Shown: positions 1 through 8,283 of the stretch, one piece after another
How the letters are laid out: each line of letters begins with the position of its first letter
Position numbering within the stretch: the first letter of the stretch is position 1
NCBI GenBank assembly: GCA_029248665.1
Contig: JAQWIW010000020.1
Coordinates: 20,918 to 84,917 of the forward strand
Length of the DNA: 64,000 nucleotides
DNA from: Opitutia bacterium
GTDB lineage: Bacteria > Verrucomicrobiota > Verrucomicrobiia > Opitutales > Coraliomargaritaceae
Reading direction: 5' to 3'
Program-made: the position numbers and the translations under genes
Notes under the pieces: generated by a model
The model's input: only the letters and a program-made list of their open reading frames with translations
Databases searched by the model: none
Told to the model about the DNA's origin: nothing

Positions 1-448
1 AGCATTGGATCATATGTCTTTTGAGGGTGGCTCTGAGCTTAAAGGTAAGAAAATTGATGTAGCCTTTCTCGGTTCATGTACGAACGGACGATTGTCGGAC
101 CTTAAAGAAGTCGCTCATTATCTCAAAGGTAAAAAAGTGGCTGAAGGGGTTAAGGCGATTGTTGTTCCTGGGTCTCAAGTGGTTGCTAAGATCGCCAAAT
201 CATTAGGGCTCGATGAGATTTTCACTGAAGCTGGCTTTGAATGGAGAGGTGCAGGTTGCTCTATGTGTTTAGCGATGAATCCTGATAAGCTGATTGGCAA
301 TCAACTTTGTGCTAGCTCTTCTAATCGAAATTTTAAGGGACGCCAAGGAAGCCCAACGGGCAGAACGTTGCTTATGAGTCCTATTATGGTTGCTGCAGCA
401 GCAATAACCGGTGAAGTCTCTGACGCTAGAGAGATTTTTGAATTTTAA
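1..448 (+). CDS. leuC: 3-isopropylmalate dehydratase large subunit, C-terminal fragment
   Basis: The frame is open across the left edge of the window, so the N-terminal two thirds lie outside. The visible 147 residues carry the three cysteines that hold the catalytic [4Fe-4S] cluster: one in a GSCTNGR motif (fragment residue 25) and two in CSMC (85 and 88). Their 60- and 3-residue spacing matches LeuC of other bacteria. The enzyme isomerises 2-isopropylmalate to 3-isopropylmalate in leucine synthesis and works as a heterodimer with LeuD, whose gene follows after 39 bp. A TTG near base 5 could pass for a start but lies inside the conserved domain and is not the true one. Confidence 0.96.
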   Translation, partial: ALDHMSFEGGSELKGKKIDVAFLGSCTNGRLSDLKEVAHYLKGKKVAEGVKAIVVPGSQVVAKIAKSLGLDEIFTEAGFEWRGAGCSMCLAMNPDKLIGNQLCASSSNRNFKGRQGSPTGRTLLMSPIMVAAAAITGEVSDAREIFEF

Positions 449-487
449 TACCTATTAATAAAGTATTACTTTTAGCTAATTTATATT

Positions 488-1090
488 ATGAACGAAAATT
501 CTATTACAAAAATTGAAGGAAGAGCGGTCTTTGTGCCGGGTGACGATGTGGATACGGATAGAATCATTCCTGCTCGATTCATGAAATGCATTACATTTGA
601 TGGTCTAGGTGAATTTTTATTTTATGATGTGCGATACAAGGAGGATGGCTCAAAGAAAGAGCATAATCTGAATGATGAACGCTTTTCAGAGGCCACAATT
701 ATAGTCGGCGGAAATAATTTTGGTTGCGGTAGTTCTCGTGAGCATGCACCTCAGTCTATTCAAAAAGCTGGATTCAATGCGGTAATCGCAGGTAGTTTTG
801 CCGAAATCTTTTTTGGAAATTCAACTAATTTAGGGGTCGTATGCGTGGTTGTTGGAGATGATGATCGTAAGCAAATAGCTGACCTTATCGATAAGCAACC
901 AGAGCTTGTTGTATCGATCGATTTAGAAGCCCTCAAAGTAAACATTGGTGAATATTCTTTTGATTGTTTGATTAAACAAGATGCGAGAAAGAGCTTACTT
1001 GAGGGTAGCTTTGATGCGTTGAGTGAGTTACTTGAAGGCAATTCCGAGGTAGACACGGTTGTATCTGGGCTTCATTATATTAATGATTAA
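488..1090 (+). CDS. leuD: 3-isopropylmalate dehydratase small subunit
   Basis: At 200 residues this is a full-length LeuD, the swivelling aconitase-fold domain 4 partner of LeuC. The signature GGNNFGCGSSREHAP lies at residues 74-88, and the N-terminal DTDRIIPARF substrate-side motif at 22-31. It follows leuC directly and the next gene (ExbB-like) begins on the very next base after its stop, so leuC, leuD and the exbB/exbD pair look co-transcribed. The ATG has no Shine-Dalgarno motif upstream, which is the rule in this window. Confidence 0.97.
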   Translation: MNENSITKIEGRAVFVPGDDVDTDRIIPARFMKCITFDGLGEFLFYDVRYKEDGSKKEHNLNDERFSEATIIVGGNNFGCGSSREHAPQSIQKAGFNAVIAGSFAEIFFGNSTNLGVVCVVVGDDDRKQIADLIDKQPELVVSIDLEALKVNIGEYSFDCLIKQDARKSLLEGSFDALSELLEGNSEVDTVVSGLHYIND

Positions 1091-1663
1091 ATGGAATTTA
1101 TAAACCAAACTGGATTATTCTTTTTCCCGTTGTTATTATGCTCAATATTAGCGACCTATATTTCAATTGAACGTTATATTGCATTAAGAAATAACGCCAT
1201 ATTTCCGGATGGATTTCTTGATGAAATGTTATCAGGAAACTTACATGCAGTTAATTATTCAAAGGATTCATTAGCAGGTCGCTTGCTACAGTTTTTTCAT
1301 GGTAAACAACATGCTAAGGACGAAAAGATGCTTAAGGCATTTGTTCAACTTGAGATTGGACGACTCGAGAGTGGTTTGTTTATTTTAGAAGTAGTTACAG
1401 GTATTGCACCTTTAATTGGTTTATTAGGGACAGTTTTTGGATTGACCAGTGTTTTTGGAACATTTTCTCCAGAATTGGAGTTTTCAGACCCTAGTTCATT
1501 TGTAAGCGGTATTGCTTTAGCCCTTAATACGACTATTTTAGGACTGTTAATAGCCATACCATCACTTGCTATGTATTCATTTTTCCAGAGGCGTATTGAT
1601 GTGATCAGTCATCAGTTAGACTTATCAATTGAAAGTCTGCTTTATCAAGATCGAGTTGAATAA
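1091..1663 (+). CDS. MotA/TolQ/ExbB-family proton channel protein
   Basis: This 190-residue inner-membrane protein has the family layout: a first membrane helix near residues 7-28, a cytoplasmic loop, then two helices near 97-122 and 139-165. The conserved IAPLIGLLGTVFGL stretch is in the second helix. Such proteins form a pentameric proton channel around an ExbD/TolR dimer and use proton motive force to drive a TonB- or TolA-like partner. The ATG abuts the leuD stop and its own stop overlaps the ATG of the exbD-like gene by one base. No TonB gene sits beside it, so the energised partner is unknown. A second, longer ExbB/TolQ paralogue lies near 56.6 kb. Confidence 0.88.
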   Translation: MEFINQTGLFFFPLLLCSILATYISIERYIALRNNAIFPDGFLDEMLSGNLHAVNYSKDSLAGRLLQFFHGKQHAKDEKMLKAFVQLEIGRLESGLFILEVVTGIAPLIGLLGTVFGLTSVFGTFSPELEFSDPSSFVSGIALALNTTILGLLIAIPSLAMYSFFQRRIDVISHQLDLSIESLLYQDRVE

Positions 1664-2058
1664 TGTCTTATACTAAGCGCTCTCAAAGGAAACCTTACAT
1701 TAACATTATTCCCTTAGTGGATGTGCTAACGGTTTTATTGTTTTTCTTTATTGTGACGATGCAATTTAAACAATTTAAGGTTTTAAATATTACGTTACCT
1801 GAAATAAAAACTGCAGGGATTAACCAAATCGATGATCAAATTGTTTTGATGGTCGATGAATTAGGAAAAATATTCTATAATGGTGTTTCTGTTTCTATTG
1901 AGCAACTTAAGGAATCCTTAATAGCTACGAGTGAAATGAACTCTGATTTATCAGTTTTAATTATGGCAGACGAAGGAACTGAACTTAAGATAATTACAAA
2001 ATTAATGGATTTATGCAGAATCTATCAGTTTAATCAGATTCGTTTACAATCTCGATAA
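1663..2058 (+). CDS. ExbD/TolR-family biopolymer transport protein
   Basis: The 131-residue protein has a short cytoplasmic N-terminus, a single membrane helix (about residues 13-33) and a periplasmic domain. The helix carries the PLVDVL motif, whose Asp20 is the expected proton-pathway aspartate. It overlaps the preceding ExbB-like gene by one base (TAATG), as is common for obligate complex partners. The methyltransferase gene starts one base after its stop, so the operon probably continues. Confidence 0.88.
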   Translation: MSYTKRSQRKPYINIIPLVDVLTVLLFFFIVTMQFKQFKVLNITLPEIKTAGINQIDDQIVLMVDELGKIFYNGVSVSIEQLKESLIATSEMNSDLSVLIMADEGTELKIITKLMDLCRIYQFNQIRLQSR

Positions 2059-2059
2059 A

Positions 2060-2647
2060 ATGACAAAAGATTGGGATAAAGCATATCAAGAAGGTGTCAC
2101 ACCTTGGGATAAAGGCTGTGCGTCTCCACCTTTAGCTCAATGGTTGCAAAAACATCGCTTAAGTGGAGAGGGCTTGGTCTTAGGTTGTGGTCTCGGACAT
2201 GATGTGCGACTACTTGCTAGCTGCTGTGATCAAGTCACAGGAATGGATATTTCTCAAACTGCTATCAATAAAGCGAGGAAGATGAATAGGCTGAATAATG
2301 TATCTTATAAGGTGGCTGATTTCTTTAATTTAGAGGATTTCTTTACTCAAAGCTTTGATTGGATAGTGGAACATACGTTTTTTTGTGCAATTAACCCGAG
2401 CATGAGGCAAAGCTATGTAGAAAATTTAATTAAGGTATTAAAGCCTAATGGCTATTTTCTGTCCGTATTTTTCTTGAAAGACGGGTGCAATTCTAACTCA
2501 GAAGGACCTCCTTATAAAATAAATAAAGAAGCCGTTGAGGGTTACTTTGGAAGCCATTTTGAGGTTATTGAATCCTACATTCCTCAAGTACATTATGACT
2601 CAAGACCGCATGGTTCAGAATATTTGTGTTTGATGCGTTTGAAGTAA
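2060..2647 (+). CDS. TPMT-family SAM-dependent methyltransferase
   Basis: This 195-residue protein matches the thiopurine S-methyltransferase superfamily. It has the N-terminal WDKAYQEGVTPWD substrate/SAM-side motif (residues 5-17), SAM-binding motif I VLGCGLGHDV (40-49), the acidic GMDIS (61-65), the family hallmark VEHTFFCAI (103-111), a GPPY element and a C-terminal GSEYL. Bacterial and plant relatives methylate thiols, selenium or tellurium species, or halides. Which substrate is used here cannot be read from the sequence. It is the last gene of the leuC-leuD-exbB-exbD run, which may be only positional. Confidence 0.85.
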   Translation: MTKDWDKAYQEGVTPWDKGCASPPLAQWLQKHRLSGEGLVLGCGLGHDVRLLASCCDQVTGMDISQTAINKARKMNRLNNVSYKVADFFNLEDFFTQSFDWIVEHTFFCAINPSMRQSYVENLIKVLKPNGYFLSVFFLKDGCNSNSEGPPYKINKEAVEGYFGSHFEVIESYIPQVHYDSRPHGSEYLCLMRLK

Positions 2648-2673
2648 AACTAAGAGCAAGAAGACCGAACAGA

Positions 2674-3393
2674 TTATTCTTCTGGAGGGGAGGTCATTTC
2701 TTCGAAATTATCTGCCTCTTCTTCCTCTTCTTCTTCCCATTTCATGGTTTCATCCGCTTCGATATCGTCCTCTACATCTTCATCAATATCGCTTAATTCT
2801 TTAAGCAATGGCTCGGTTTCGCTTGGTTCCACATCTTCATTTTCATCACTGTCGAGTTCAAAGCCAGCTGGAAGATACTCTAGGATAGCAGTAATCTCTG
2901 CGAAAAAGTGAGTTGAGCGTCCTTCCATGTAATCTTTGTTTTGGGCTTCTCTAATGTCTTCTTCGAGCTCATCAATGGTTAATTTTTGGGCAACATCTAA
3001 GGATGCATTAAGCATTTTAATTCTTAATTTACTAATATGATCTAAGAAGTCTGCATAAGGACCTTTTTCTTCGTCTATAACATCGGGAAGGGCAAAAAAT
3101 TGATCTTCACACTCAAGAATACTTTCTTGGGTACGTTTTAGATGGATGGTTTTATCCTTATCTATTTTTTCAATAATAAATGTATAAAATGCTTTATCTA
3201 AAAATTCATTTAAAAAGCCGTAATCGTACAGCGGTTCTACGAGATCAACTATATGTTGAAACTGTTTAGGGTCAATAATGGCTAAGCCTTCTGTGTCCCA
3301 ATGAATGGAGTCACTTATTTCAGAAACCCACCAATTCATGTCGTTGCCAATCTTTGCTTTACACCAGGATAAATTTGGAGAACTTTTTGCCAT
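2674..3393 (-). CDS. Conserved-looking acidic protein of unknown function
   Basis: I do not recognise a family for this 239-residue protein. It has no signal peptide or membrane segment and is probably cytoplasmic. The first ~170 residues look like a globular, mostly helical domain rich in aromatic residues (for example NWWVSE near residue 19). The last ~70 residues are strongly acidic and probably disordered, ending in a run of seven glutamates encoded by an imperfect GAA repeat near 2718-2745. It is convergent with the methyltransferase gene and divergent from pyrD across 160 bp. Codon usage looks like that of its neighbours, so recent transfer is not suggested. Confidence 0.6.
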   Translation of the reverse strand: MAKSSPNLSWCKAKIGNDMNWWVSEISDSIHWDTEGLAIIDPKQFQHIVDLVEPLYDYGFLNEFLDKAFYTFIIEKIDKDKTIHLKRTQESILECEDQFFALPDVIDEEKGPYADFLDHISKLRIKMLNASLDVAQKLTIDELEEDIREAQNKDYMEGRSTHFFAEITAILEYLPAGFELDSDENEDVEPSETEPLLKELSDIDEDVEDDIEADETMKWEEEEEEEADNFEEMTSPPEE

Positions 3394-3521
3394 AAATTAT
3401 TTTTTTAATTATATTTTTATATAAATATCTTTGTATATATATTGGGAAATACACAGAACGGGTTTTGTAAAGAGCATTTATAGTATTTTTTTAATTTTAT
3501 TTTAGTTTTTTCTTTTGATTA

Positions 3522-3537
3522 AGATACTTAAGTATCT
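3522..3537. promoter_or_regulatory. Perfect 16-bp inverted repeat upstream of pyrD
   Basis: AGATACTTAAGTATCT is a perfect palindrome with 8-bp arms and no spacer, centred about 24 bp before the pyrD ATG. A dimeric regulator could bind there; alternatively it is chance in a very A+T-rich stretch. No regulator gene is adjacent. Confidence 0.35.
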
Positions 3538-3553
3538 AATTTATTTCATTTAA

Positions 3554-4618
3554 ATGTCAGATATTTACAAAAACTTATTAAGACCTCTATTTTTTCGAAT
3601 GGAACCAGAGGAGGCACACGACTCAGCTTGCTATTTTTTAAAGCTTATGGCTTCTTTGCCATTTGTTTGTGATGTGTTTAGGAAATACAATCTAATCGAA
3701 GGTGATAAACCAATCGAATTATTTGGATTGGAGTTTCCGAACCGTGTAGGTTTAGCTGCAGGCATGGATAAGGATGGGCAGTTTCCCAGTGCGATAGAAG
3801 CATTTGGCTTTGGCCATGTAGAAGTAGGTACGGTCACTCCAGAGGCACAACCAGGAAACCCTCGACCGAGACTGTTTAGAGAAACTAAGCATAATGGGCT
3901 GATTAACCGTATGGGCTTCAACAACAAGGGTGCAGAGGCCATGTTGCGATCTTTAGAGCAAGGATTTCCGAGAAATAAGCGAAAGATTCCTCTTGGAGTT
4001 AATATTGGTAAGGCAAAAGTAACTCCTCTTGAAAAAGCAGTGGAAGATTATTCAAAATCATTTTCTATATTAGCGGATCAAGCGGATTATTTTACGATTA
4101 ATGTCAGTAGTCCTAATACACAAAATTTACGACAATTACAATCTCGTGAATATCTATCGATCATTCTGGATACTCTACAAAAGCAAAATTTGGCTCTGTC
4201 TAAAAAAATGGGACGTTCACCACATCCTATTTTATTGAAAATTGCACCCGATTTAAGTTTTGAGGAAATTGATGTTATTTTAGAATTATTATTAGAATAT
4301 AACTACAGCGGCATTATTGCGAGCAATACAACGATTCAAAGGCCCGAAAATATTATTCATGATGAAATGGGTGGGTATAGTGGAGGAGCTTTTATTCATA
4401 AACTTTCAAATGAAGTCATTCGCTATATTTCAAAGGCGACTGATGGACGTTTGCCCATTGTAGGGGTTGGAGGTATCGACAGTCCTGAATCAGCTGGAGA
4501 AAAAATAGACGCAGGAGCATCACTAGTACAAATCTACACGAGCTGGATTTACAATGGGCCTCTATTCGGAAGAGAATTAGCCAGGGCTTTACAGGAAAAA
4601 GATAAGACCTGGGTATAA
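3554..4618 (+). CDS. pyrD: Dihydroorotate dehydrogenase, quinone-type (class 2)
   Basis: This 354-residue enzyme oxidises dihydroorotate to orotate in pyrimidine synthesis, passing electrons through FMN to membrane quinone. Class 2 is shown by the N-terminal membrane-association helices (about residues 1-40) and by serine as catalytic base in NVSSPNT (Ser186), where class 1 enzymes have cysteine. The FNNKG motif (122-126) and LLKIAPD with its FMN-contacting lysine are also present. It stands alone, read away from the acidic unknown and towards lipA. The ATG at 3554 gives the usual family length. Confidence 0.97.
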   Translation: MSDIYKNLLRPLFFRMEPEEAHDSACYFLKLMASLPFVCDVFRKYNLIEGDKPIELFGLEFPNRVGLAAGMDKDGQFPSAIEAFGFGHVEVGTVTPEAQPGNPRPRLFRETKHNGLINRMGFNNKGAEAMLRSLEQGFPRNKRKIPLGVNIGKAKVTPLEKAVEDYSKSFSILADQADYFTINVSSPNTQNLRQLQSREYLSIILDTLQKQNLALSKKMGRSPHPILLKIAPDLSFEEIDVILELLLEYNYSGIIASNTTIQRPENIIHDEMGGYSGGAFIHKLSNEVIRYISKATDGRLPIVGVGGIDSPESAGEKIDAGASLVQIYTSWIYNGPLFGRELARALQEKDKTWV

Positions 4619-4637
4619 GCGATTGGGGGAATTTGTT

Positions 4638-5525
4638 CTAAAGTGCGGATAAGAGTGCTTTTCTTCGATTGAGCACATCAAATTTTTCTGATTGCTCTTC
4701 AGCATGATAAGAAGAACGAATCAATGGACCTGACTCACAAACACCATATCCTATTTCTAAAGCATAGTCTTTCCATTTAAGGAATTCTTCTGGAGTTACC
4801 CAGCGATCTACTGGTTCATGTTTTGGCGAAGGTTGTAAATATTGTCCAATTGTCAAAATATCTATACCGACATTACGCATATCATTAAGTACAGTTTTGA
4901 TTTCCTCTTCGGTTTCGCCAATTCCAAGCATGATTCCTGATTTAGTGATAAAGCCACGAGATTTGGCGTGTTCCAAAACCCATAAAGAGCGATCATATCG
5001 AGCAGTTTTACGAATGGGTCTTTGTAGGCGTTTAACAGTTTCTAAATTGTGGTTAAAGATGTCGGGGCAGGCATCTAATACAATATCAAGGTATTCTTGT
5101 TGCCCTCGAAAATCAGCAGTTAATACCTCTACGGCACATTCAGGCATACGATTATGAATTGCACGGATAGTGTTGGCCCAGATGGATGCGCCTCCGTCTT
5201 TGAGGTCATCTCTGGCAACAGAGGTTATTACCGCATGTTTTAAATTCATTTTGGCAATTGAGTCAGCAACTCGTGCTGGCTCCCCGACATCTAATTCTGT
5301 GGGACGTCCTGTTTGGATTGCGCAGAAAGAACAAGATCGTGTACAAATATTCCCTAAAATCATAACCGTAGCCGTACCACGAGACCAACATTCTCCCATG
5401 TTAGGGCATTGAGCACTTTTGCATACGGTATTGAGTTTATGCTCGTTAACGGTTTGCAAAGTTTTTTTGTATTCTGCACTCGTTGGGAGCTTAGCTCTAA
5501 GCCAATTAGGTTTGTTTTTTAGCAT
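4638..5525 (-). CDS. lipA: Lipoyl synthase
   Basis: This radical-SAM enzyme inserts two sulfur atoms into protein-bound octanoyl groups. At 295 residues it is full length. The auxiliary cluster ligands form CX4CX5C (Cys35, 40, 46), the radical-SAM cluster ligands form CX3CX2C (Cys61, 65, 68), and the RSSY motif near 270-273 supplies the serine ligand of the auxiliary cluster. lipB lies 5 bp upstream and parC upstream of that, so the three appear to share a transcript. The E2 substrate SucB is encoded at 44.8-46.1 kb. Confidence 0.97.
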   Translation of the reverse strand: MLKNKPNWLRAKLPTSAEYKKTLQTVNEHKLNTVCKSAQCPNMGECWSRGTATVMILGNICTRSCSFCAIQTGRPTELDVGEPARVADSIAKMNLKHAVITSVARDDLKDGGASIWANTIRAIHNRMPECAVEVLTADFRGQQEYLDIVLDACPDIFNHNLETVKRLQRPIRKTARYDRSLWVLEHAKSRGFITKSGIMLGIGETEEEIKTVLNDMRNVGIDILTIGQYLQPSPKHEPVDRWVTPEEFLKWKDYALEIGYGVCESGPLIRSSYHAEEQSEKFDVLNRRKALLSAL

Positions 5526-5530
5526 ATTTC

Positions 5531-6175
5531 CTAACTAAGTTCGTAAAAAACAGATTCAAATTCAACTACGAATCGTTCTTTTATTAATTTTTTTTGTGGC
5601 AAAGAAGCCATTTCCTGTTCCATAGAGGTGACTGAGCCATCGGTAATACCACAAGGAATAATGCCTTTGAAATGCTCTAGATCAGGGCTTATGTTAAGGG
5701 CAAGCCCGTGATAAGTAATCCATGATTTAACGGCTACACCGATCGCACATATCTTACGATCGCCAATCCATATGCCTGTTTTGCCTTCTCGGGTACTCGC
5801 TTCTAGGTTGAAATTTTGTAATACCCTTATGATAACCATTTCGAGTTTTCTTAAATAGGCATGAAGGTCTCGGTCTTTTAATTGGATAATTGGGTAGATA
5901 ATAAGTTGCCCGGGCCCGTGATAAGTAATGTCGCCTCCACGATTGGTTTTATGTACCTGAATGCCTTTATCTTTTAAAGTTCCTTCATCCCATAATAGAT
6001 TCGATGCAGCACCCACTTTTGAGCCAATCGTGAAGACTGGATCATGTTCAGTAAATATAAGAAAATCGGGAGAAGATGGGTCGTTTTTTTTTGTTTCAAC
6101 CAAACCTATTTGATCATCGATAGCTTTGGAGTAGGTTTTAATCCCCCAATCAATAACTTTCAGTGTTTGTTCCAA
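5531..6175 (-). CDS. lipB: Octanoyl-[ACP]:protein N-octanoyltransferase
   Basis: LipB moves octanoyl groups from acyl carrier protein to lipoyl domains, the step before LipA. The 214-residue protein has the GGDITYHGPGQ motif (residues 80-90), the catalytic lysine at RK141 before the AIGV strand, the YHGLALNI segment, and catalytic Cys175 in IIPCGITDG. The start is a TTG: no ATG occurs upstream in frame before the parC stop 8 bp away, and the next methionine lies deep inside the domain. It sits between parC and lipA in the same direction. Confidence 0.95.
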   Translation of the reverse strand: MEQTLKVIDWGIKTYSKAIDDQIGLVETKKNDPSSPDFLIFTEHDPVFTIGSKVGAASNLLWDEGTLKDKGIQVHKTNRGGDITYHGPGQLIIYPIIQLKDRDLHAYLRKLEMVIIRVLQNFNLEASTREGKTGIWIGDRKICAIGVAVKSWITYHGLALNISPDLEHFKGIIPCGITDGSVTSMEQEMASLPQKKLIKERFVVEFESVFYELS

Positions 6176-6183
6176 TAGATGTT

Positions 6184-8232
6184 TTAGGTTTTGGGATTTC
6201 TGACTACATTTCGTATGCTGTTTTTGGTAATGATATTCCCTCCACTATTGCGCCCTCTGAGAGTCTGTTCTGAAAAATCGACAATGATTTCTAGTTTTCT
6301 TAATCGAGAACTCGGTTTTAAGTTAACTTTAACCGAGGGTGGGGTACCGTCTTTGCTATCGTATTCTGCAATGTAGAAAATTTTTGAACCACTTGCACCT
6401 TTAGTCAGGTCATATTCTTTGTCACGAGTAACACCTCCTATATTGAAGTGCTTTGCAAGGACTGGTCCCGTTTTCCCGCTACGATAAATAATGCAGTAAT
6501 TTTTATCGTTAGGGTTTTTCCGATTGAAGGTGTCTATCTGTAGGATTTTTTTACCAAAATAGGCTTTTTCTGAAATTTTCTTAATCATAAGAATGCCTTC
6601 TTGATTAATAGATAAGACATCACTGAGTTTTGAGCACTTGCAGACAGATTCATCTTTTTTCATAGAATAGCCTGCAAATCCTTCATCTCTATTGACATAA
6701 AGTGTTTCGTTGGAAATCAAAACTTCTTGAGCGATCACTTTTTGAAAACTATCTAACTGAGTTTTGCGTTCAAAATGTTTACCGTATTGGTTTTTTAATT
6801 CCTTGTACCAACGTATGGTGCAGCGAGTGAGTTGCTTTAAATTATTTTCGGTGAGGGCAATGTTTTCTTCTAAGCTTTTAATTAATTCATCCGCCTTAAG
6901 GGAATCGAATTTAGAGATACGTTTAATTTTGATTTCTAAAAGTTTAAGGATGTCTTCTCTAGTAATAGGGCGGTTGAATTTTTTAGCAAATGGCTTGAGG
7001 TTTTTATCGACCGTTTCAATAACACCTTCCCATGTGGTAACAGTTTCAATCTTTCGATATATTTTTTCTTCAATAAAAATTTTCTCTAAAGAGCTTAAGT
7101 GCCATTTTTCTTGAAGTTCTAAGAGTTGAATTTCGAATTCCTCTTTGAGTAATTCTTTAGTTCTATTGGCACTTATTTTTAGAAGCTCGGTAGCAGTTAA
7201 GAATTCAGGTTTATCATTTAAGATGACACAGATATTGGAAGATATGGATAATTCACAGTCAGTGAATGCATAAAGTGCTTGGGTGATCTGCGCGGCATCA
7301 GAGCCTGAGCTTAAATAAATGAGGATCTCTACATGGTCTGAGGTGTTATCTTCAACCCTTGAAATTTTAATTTTCCCTTTGTCATTTGCAGAGAGAATTG
7401 AATCAATTAGTGATGTAGTGGTCTTACCAAATGGTAATTCTGTAATGGCTAGTAGGTTGTTTTTTTGCTTCTCAATTTTAGCACGAACTTTTACTTTACC
7501 ACCACGTTTGCCATCATTGTATTCTGATATATCAGCGGCGCCTCCAGTTAAAAAATCAGGATAGAGTTCAAAAGTTTGATTTCTTAAGGCAGCGATACTT
7601 GCATCAATTAATTCGTTGAAATTATGAGGTAAGATTTTACAAGAAAGACCTACAGCAATGCCTTCTGCTCCTTGAGCGAGTAGGAGTGGAAACTTAATCG
7701 GTAAAATTTCAGGTTCTTTGCTTCGTCCATCATATGAAGCTAGCCAATTCGTTGTTTTTGGGTTGAATGCGACTTCTAAAGCAAATTTAGATAGTCGAAC
7801 TTCGATATATCTGGGTGCAGCAGCGGAATCTCCAGTATAGGTATTGCCCCAATTCCCTTGAGTATCGAGGAGAACCTCTTTTTGTCCTATTTGAACCATG
7901 GCATCTCCGATTGAGGCATCGCCATGGGGGTGGTACTTCATTGTATTTCCGATTACATTAGCGACTTTATTATAGCGACCATCGTCAAGTTCTTTAAGGG
8001 AATGTAAAATACGTCGTTGAACTGGCTTTAATCCGTCGAGTGCATGCGGCACAGCTCGTTCAAGTATAACATAACTGGCATACTCCAAGAACCATTGACT
8101 ATAATAAGTATCTAAGTGATTAGCTTTTATGTTATCGATTAAATTTTCATTAACATCGATAGAAATATCTTTTGCCTCGTTCGATAAATTGAGTTCGAGA
8201 TTATTATTGTCGGGAGGAGTGTTTTTTGACAT
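6184..8232 (-). CDS. parC: DNA topoisomerase IV subunit A (ParC-like)
   Basis: This 682-residue type IIA topoisomerase A subunit has the winged-helix domain with QRRILHSL, KYHPHGDASIGD and QGNWGN motifs and the DNA-cleaving tyrosine in AAPRYIEVRL (Tyr142). The wording of these motifs, plus a C-terminal RGRNSGGNIITK element, is like the ParC lineage of Bacteroidota rather than GyrA, and I see no GyrA-box. It is shorter than most GyrA or ParC proteins because the C-terminal propeller region is reduced. At the position of E. coli GyrA Ser83 it has Ala106. The parE partner lies just upstream on the same strand, separated by the opposite-strand sodN gene. lipB follows after 8 bp. Confidence 0.9.
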   Translation of the reverse strand: MSKNTPPDNNNLELNLSNEAKDISIDVNENLIDNIKANHLDTYYSQWFLEYASYVILERAVPHALDGLKPVQRRILHSLKELDDGRYNKVANVIGNTMKYHPHGDASIGDAMVQIGQKEVLLDTQGNWGNTYTGDSAAAPRYIEVRLSKFALEVAFNPKTTNWLASYDGRSKEPEILPIKFPLLLAQGAEGIAVGLSCKILPHNFNELIDASIAALRNQTFELYPDFLTGGAADISEYNDGKRGGKVKVRAKIEKQKNNLLAITELPFGKTTTSLIDSILSANDKGKIKISRVEDNTSDHVEILIYLSSGSDAAQITQALYAFTDCELSISSNICVILNDKPEFLTATELLKISANRTKELLKEEFEIQLLELQEKWHLSSLEKIFIEEKIYRKIETVTTWEGVIETVDKNLKPFAKKFNRPITREDILKLLEIKIKRISKFDSLKADELIKSLEENIALTENNLKQLTRCTIRWYKELKNQYGKHFERKTQLDSFQKVIAQEVLISNETLYVNRDEGFAGYSMKKDESVCKCSKLSDVLSINQEGILMIKKISEKAYFGKKILQIDTFNRKNPNDKNYCIIYRSGKTGPVLAKHFNIGGVTRDKEYDLTKGASGSKIFYIAEYDSKDGTPPSVKVNLKPSSRLRKLEIIVDFSEQTLRGRNSGGNIITKNSIRNVVRNPKT

Positions 8233-8283
8233 GAATAAATTACTTAGATTTCAATTTATTATTATTCCATTGTAGCTTTGTCT

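Noticed and set aside
760..1056. A 98-codon minus-strand frame inside leuD
   Set aside because: Fully antisense to conserved leuD; Ser- and Lys-rich composition expected of a shadow frame.
2648..2700. AGAAGA/TCTTCT hairpin between the TPMT gene and the acidic unknown gene as a terminator
   Set aside because: Only six A+T-rich pairs with a long loop and no T-run.
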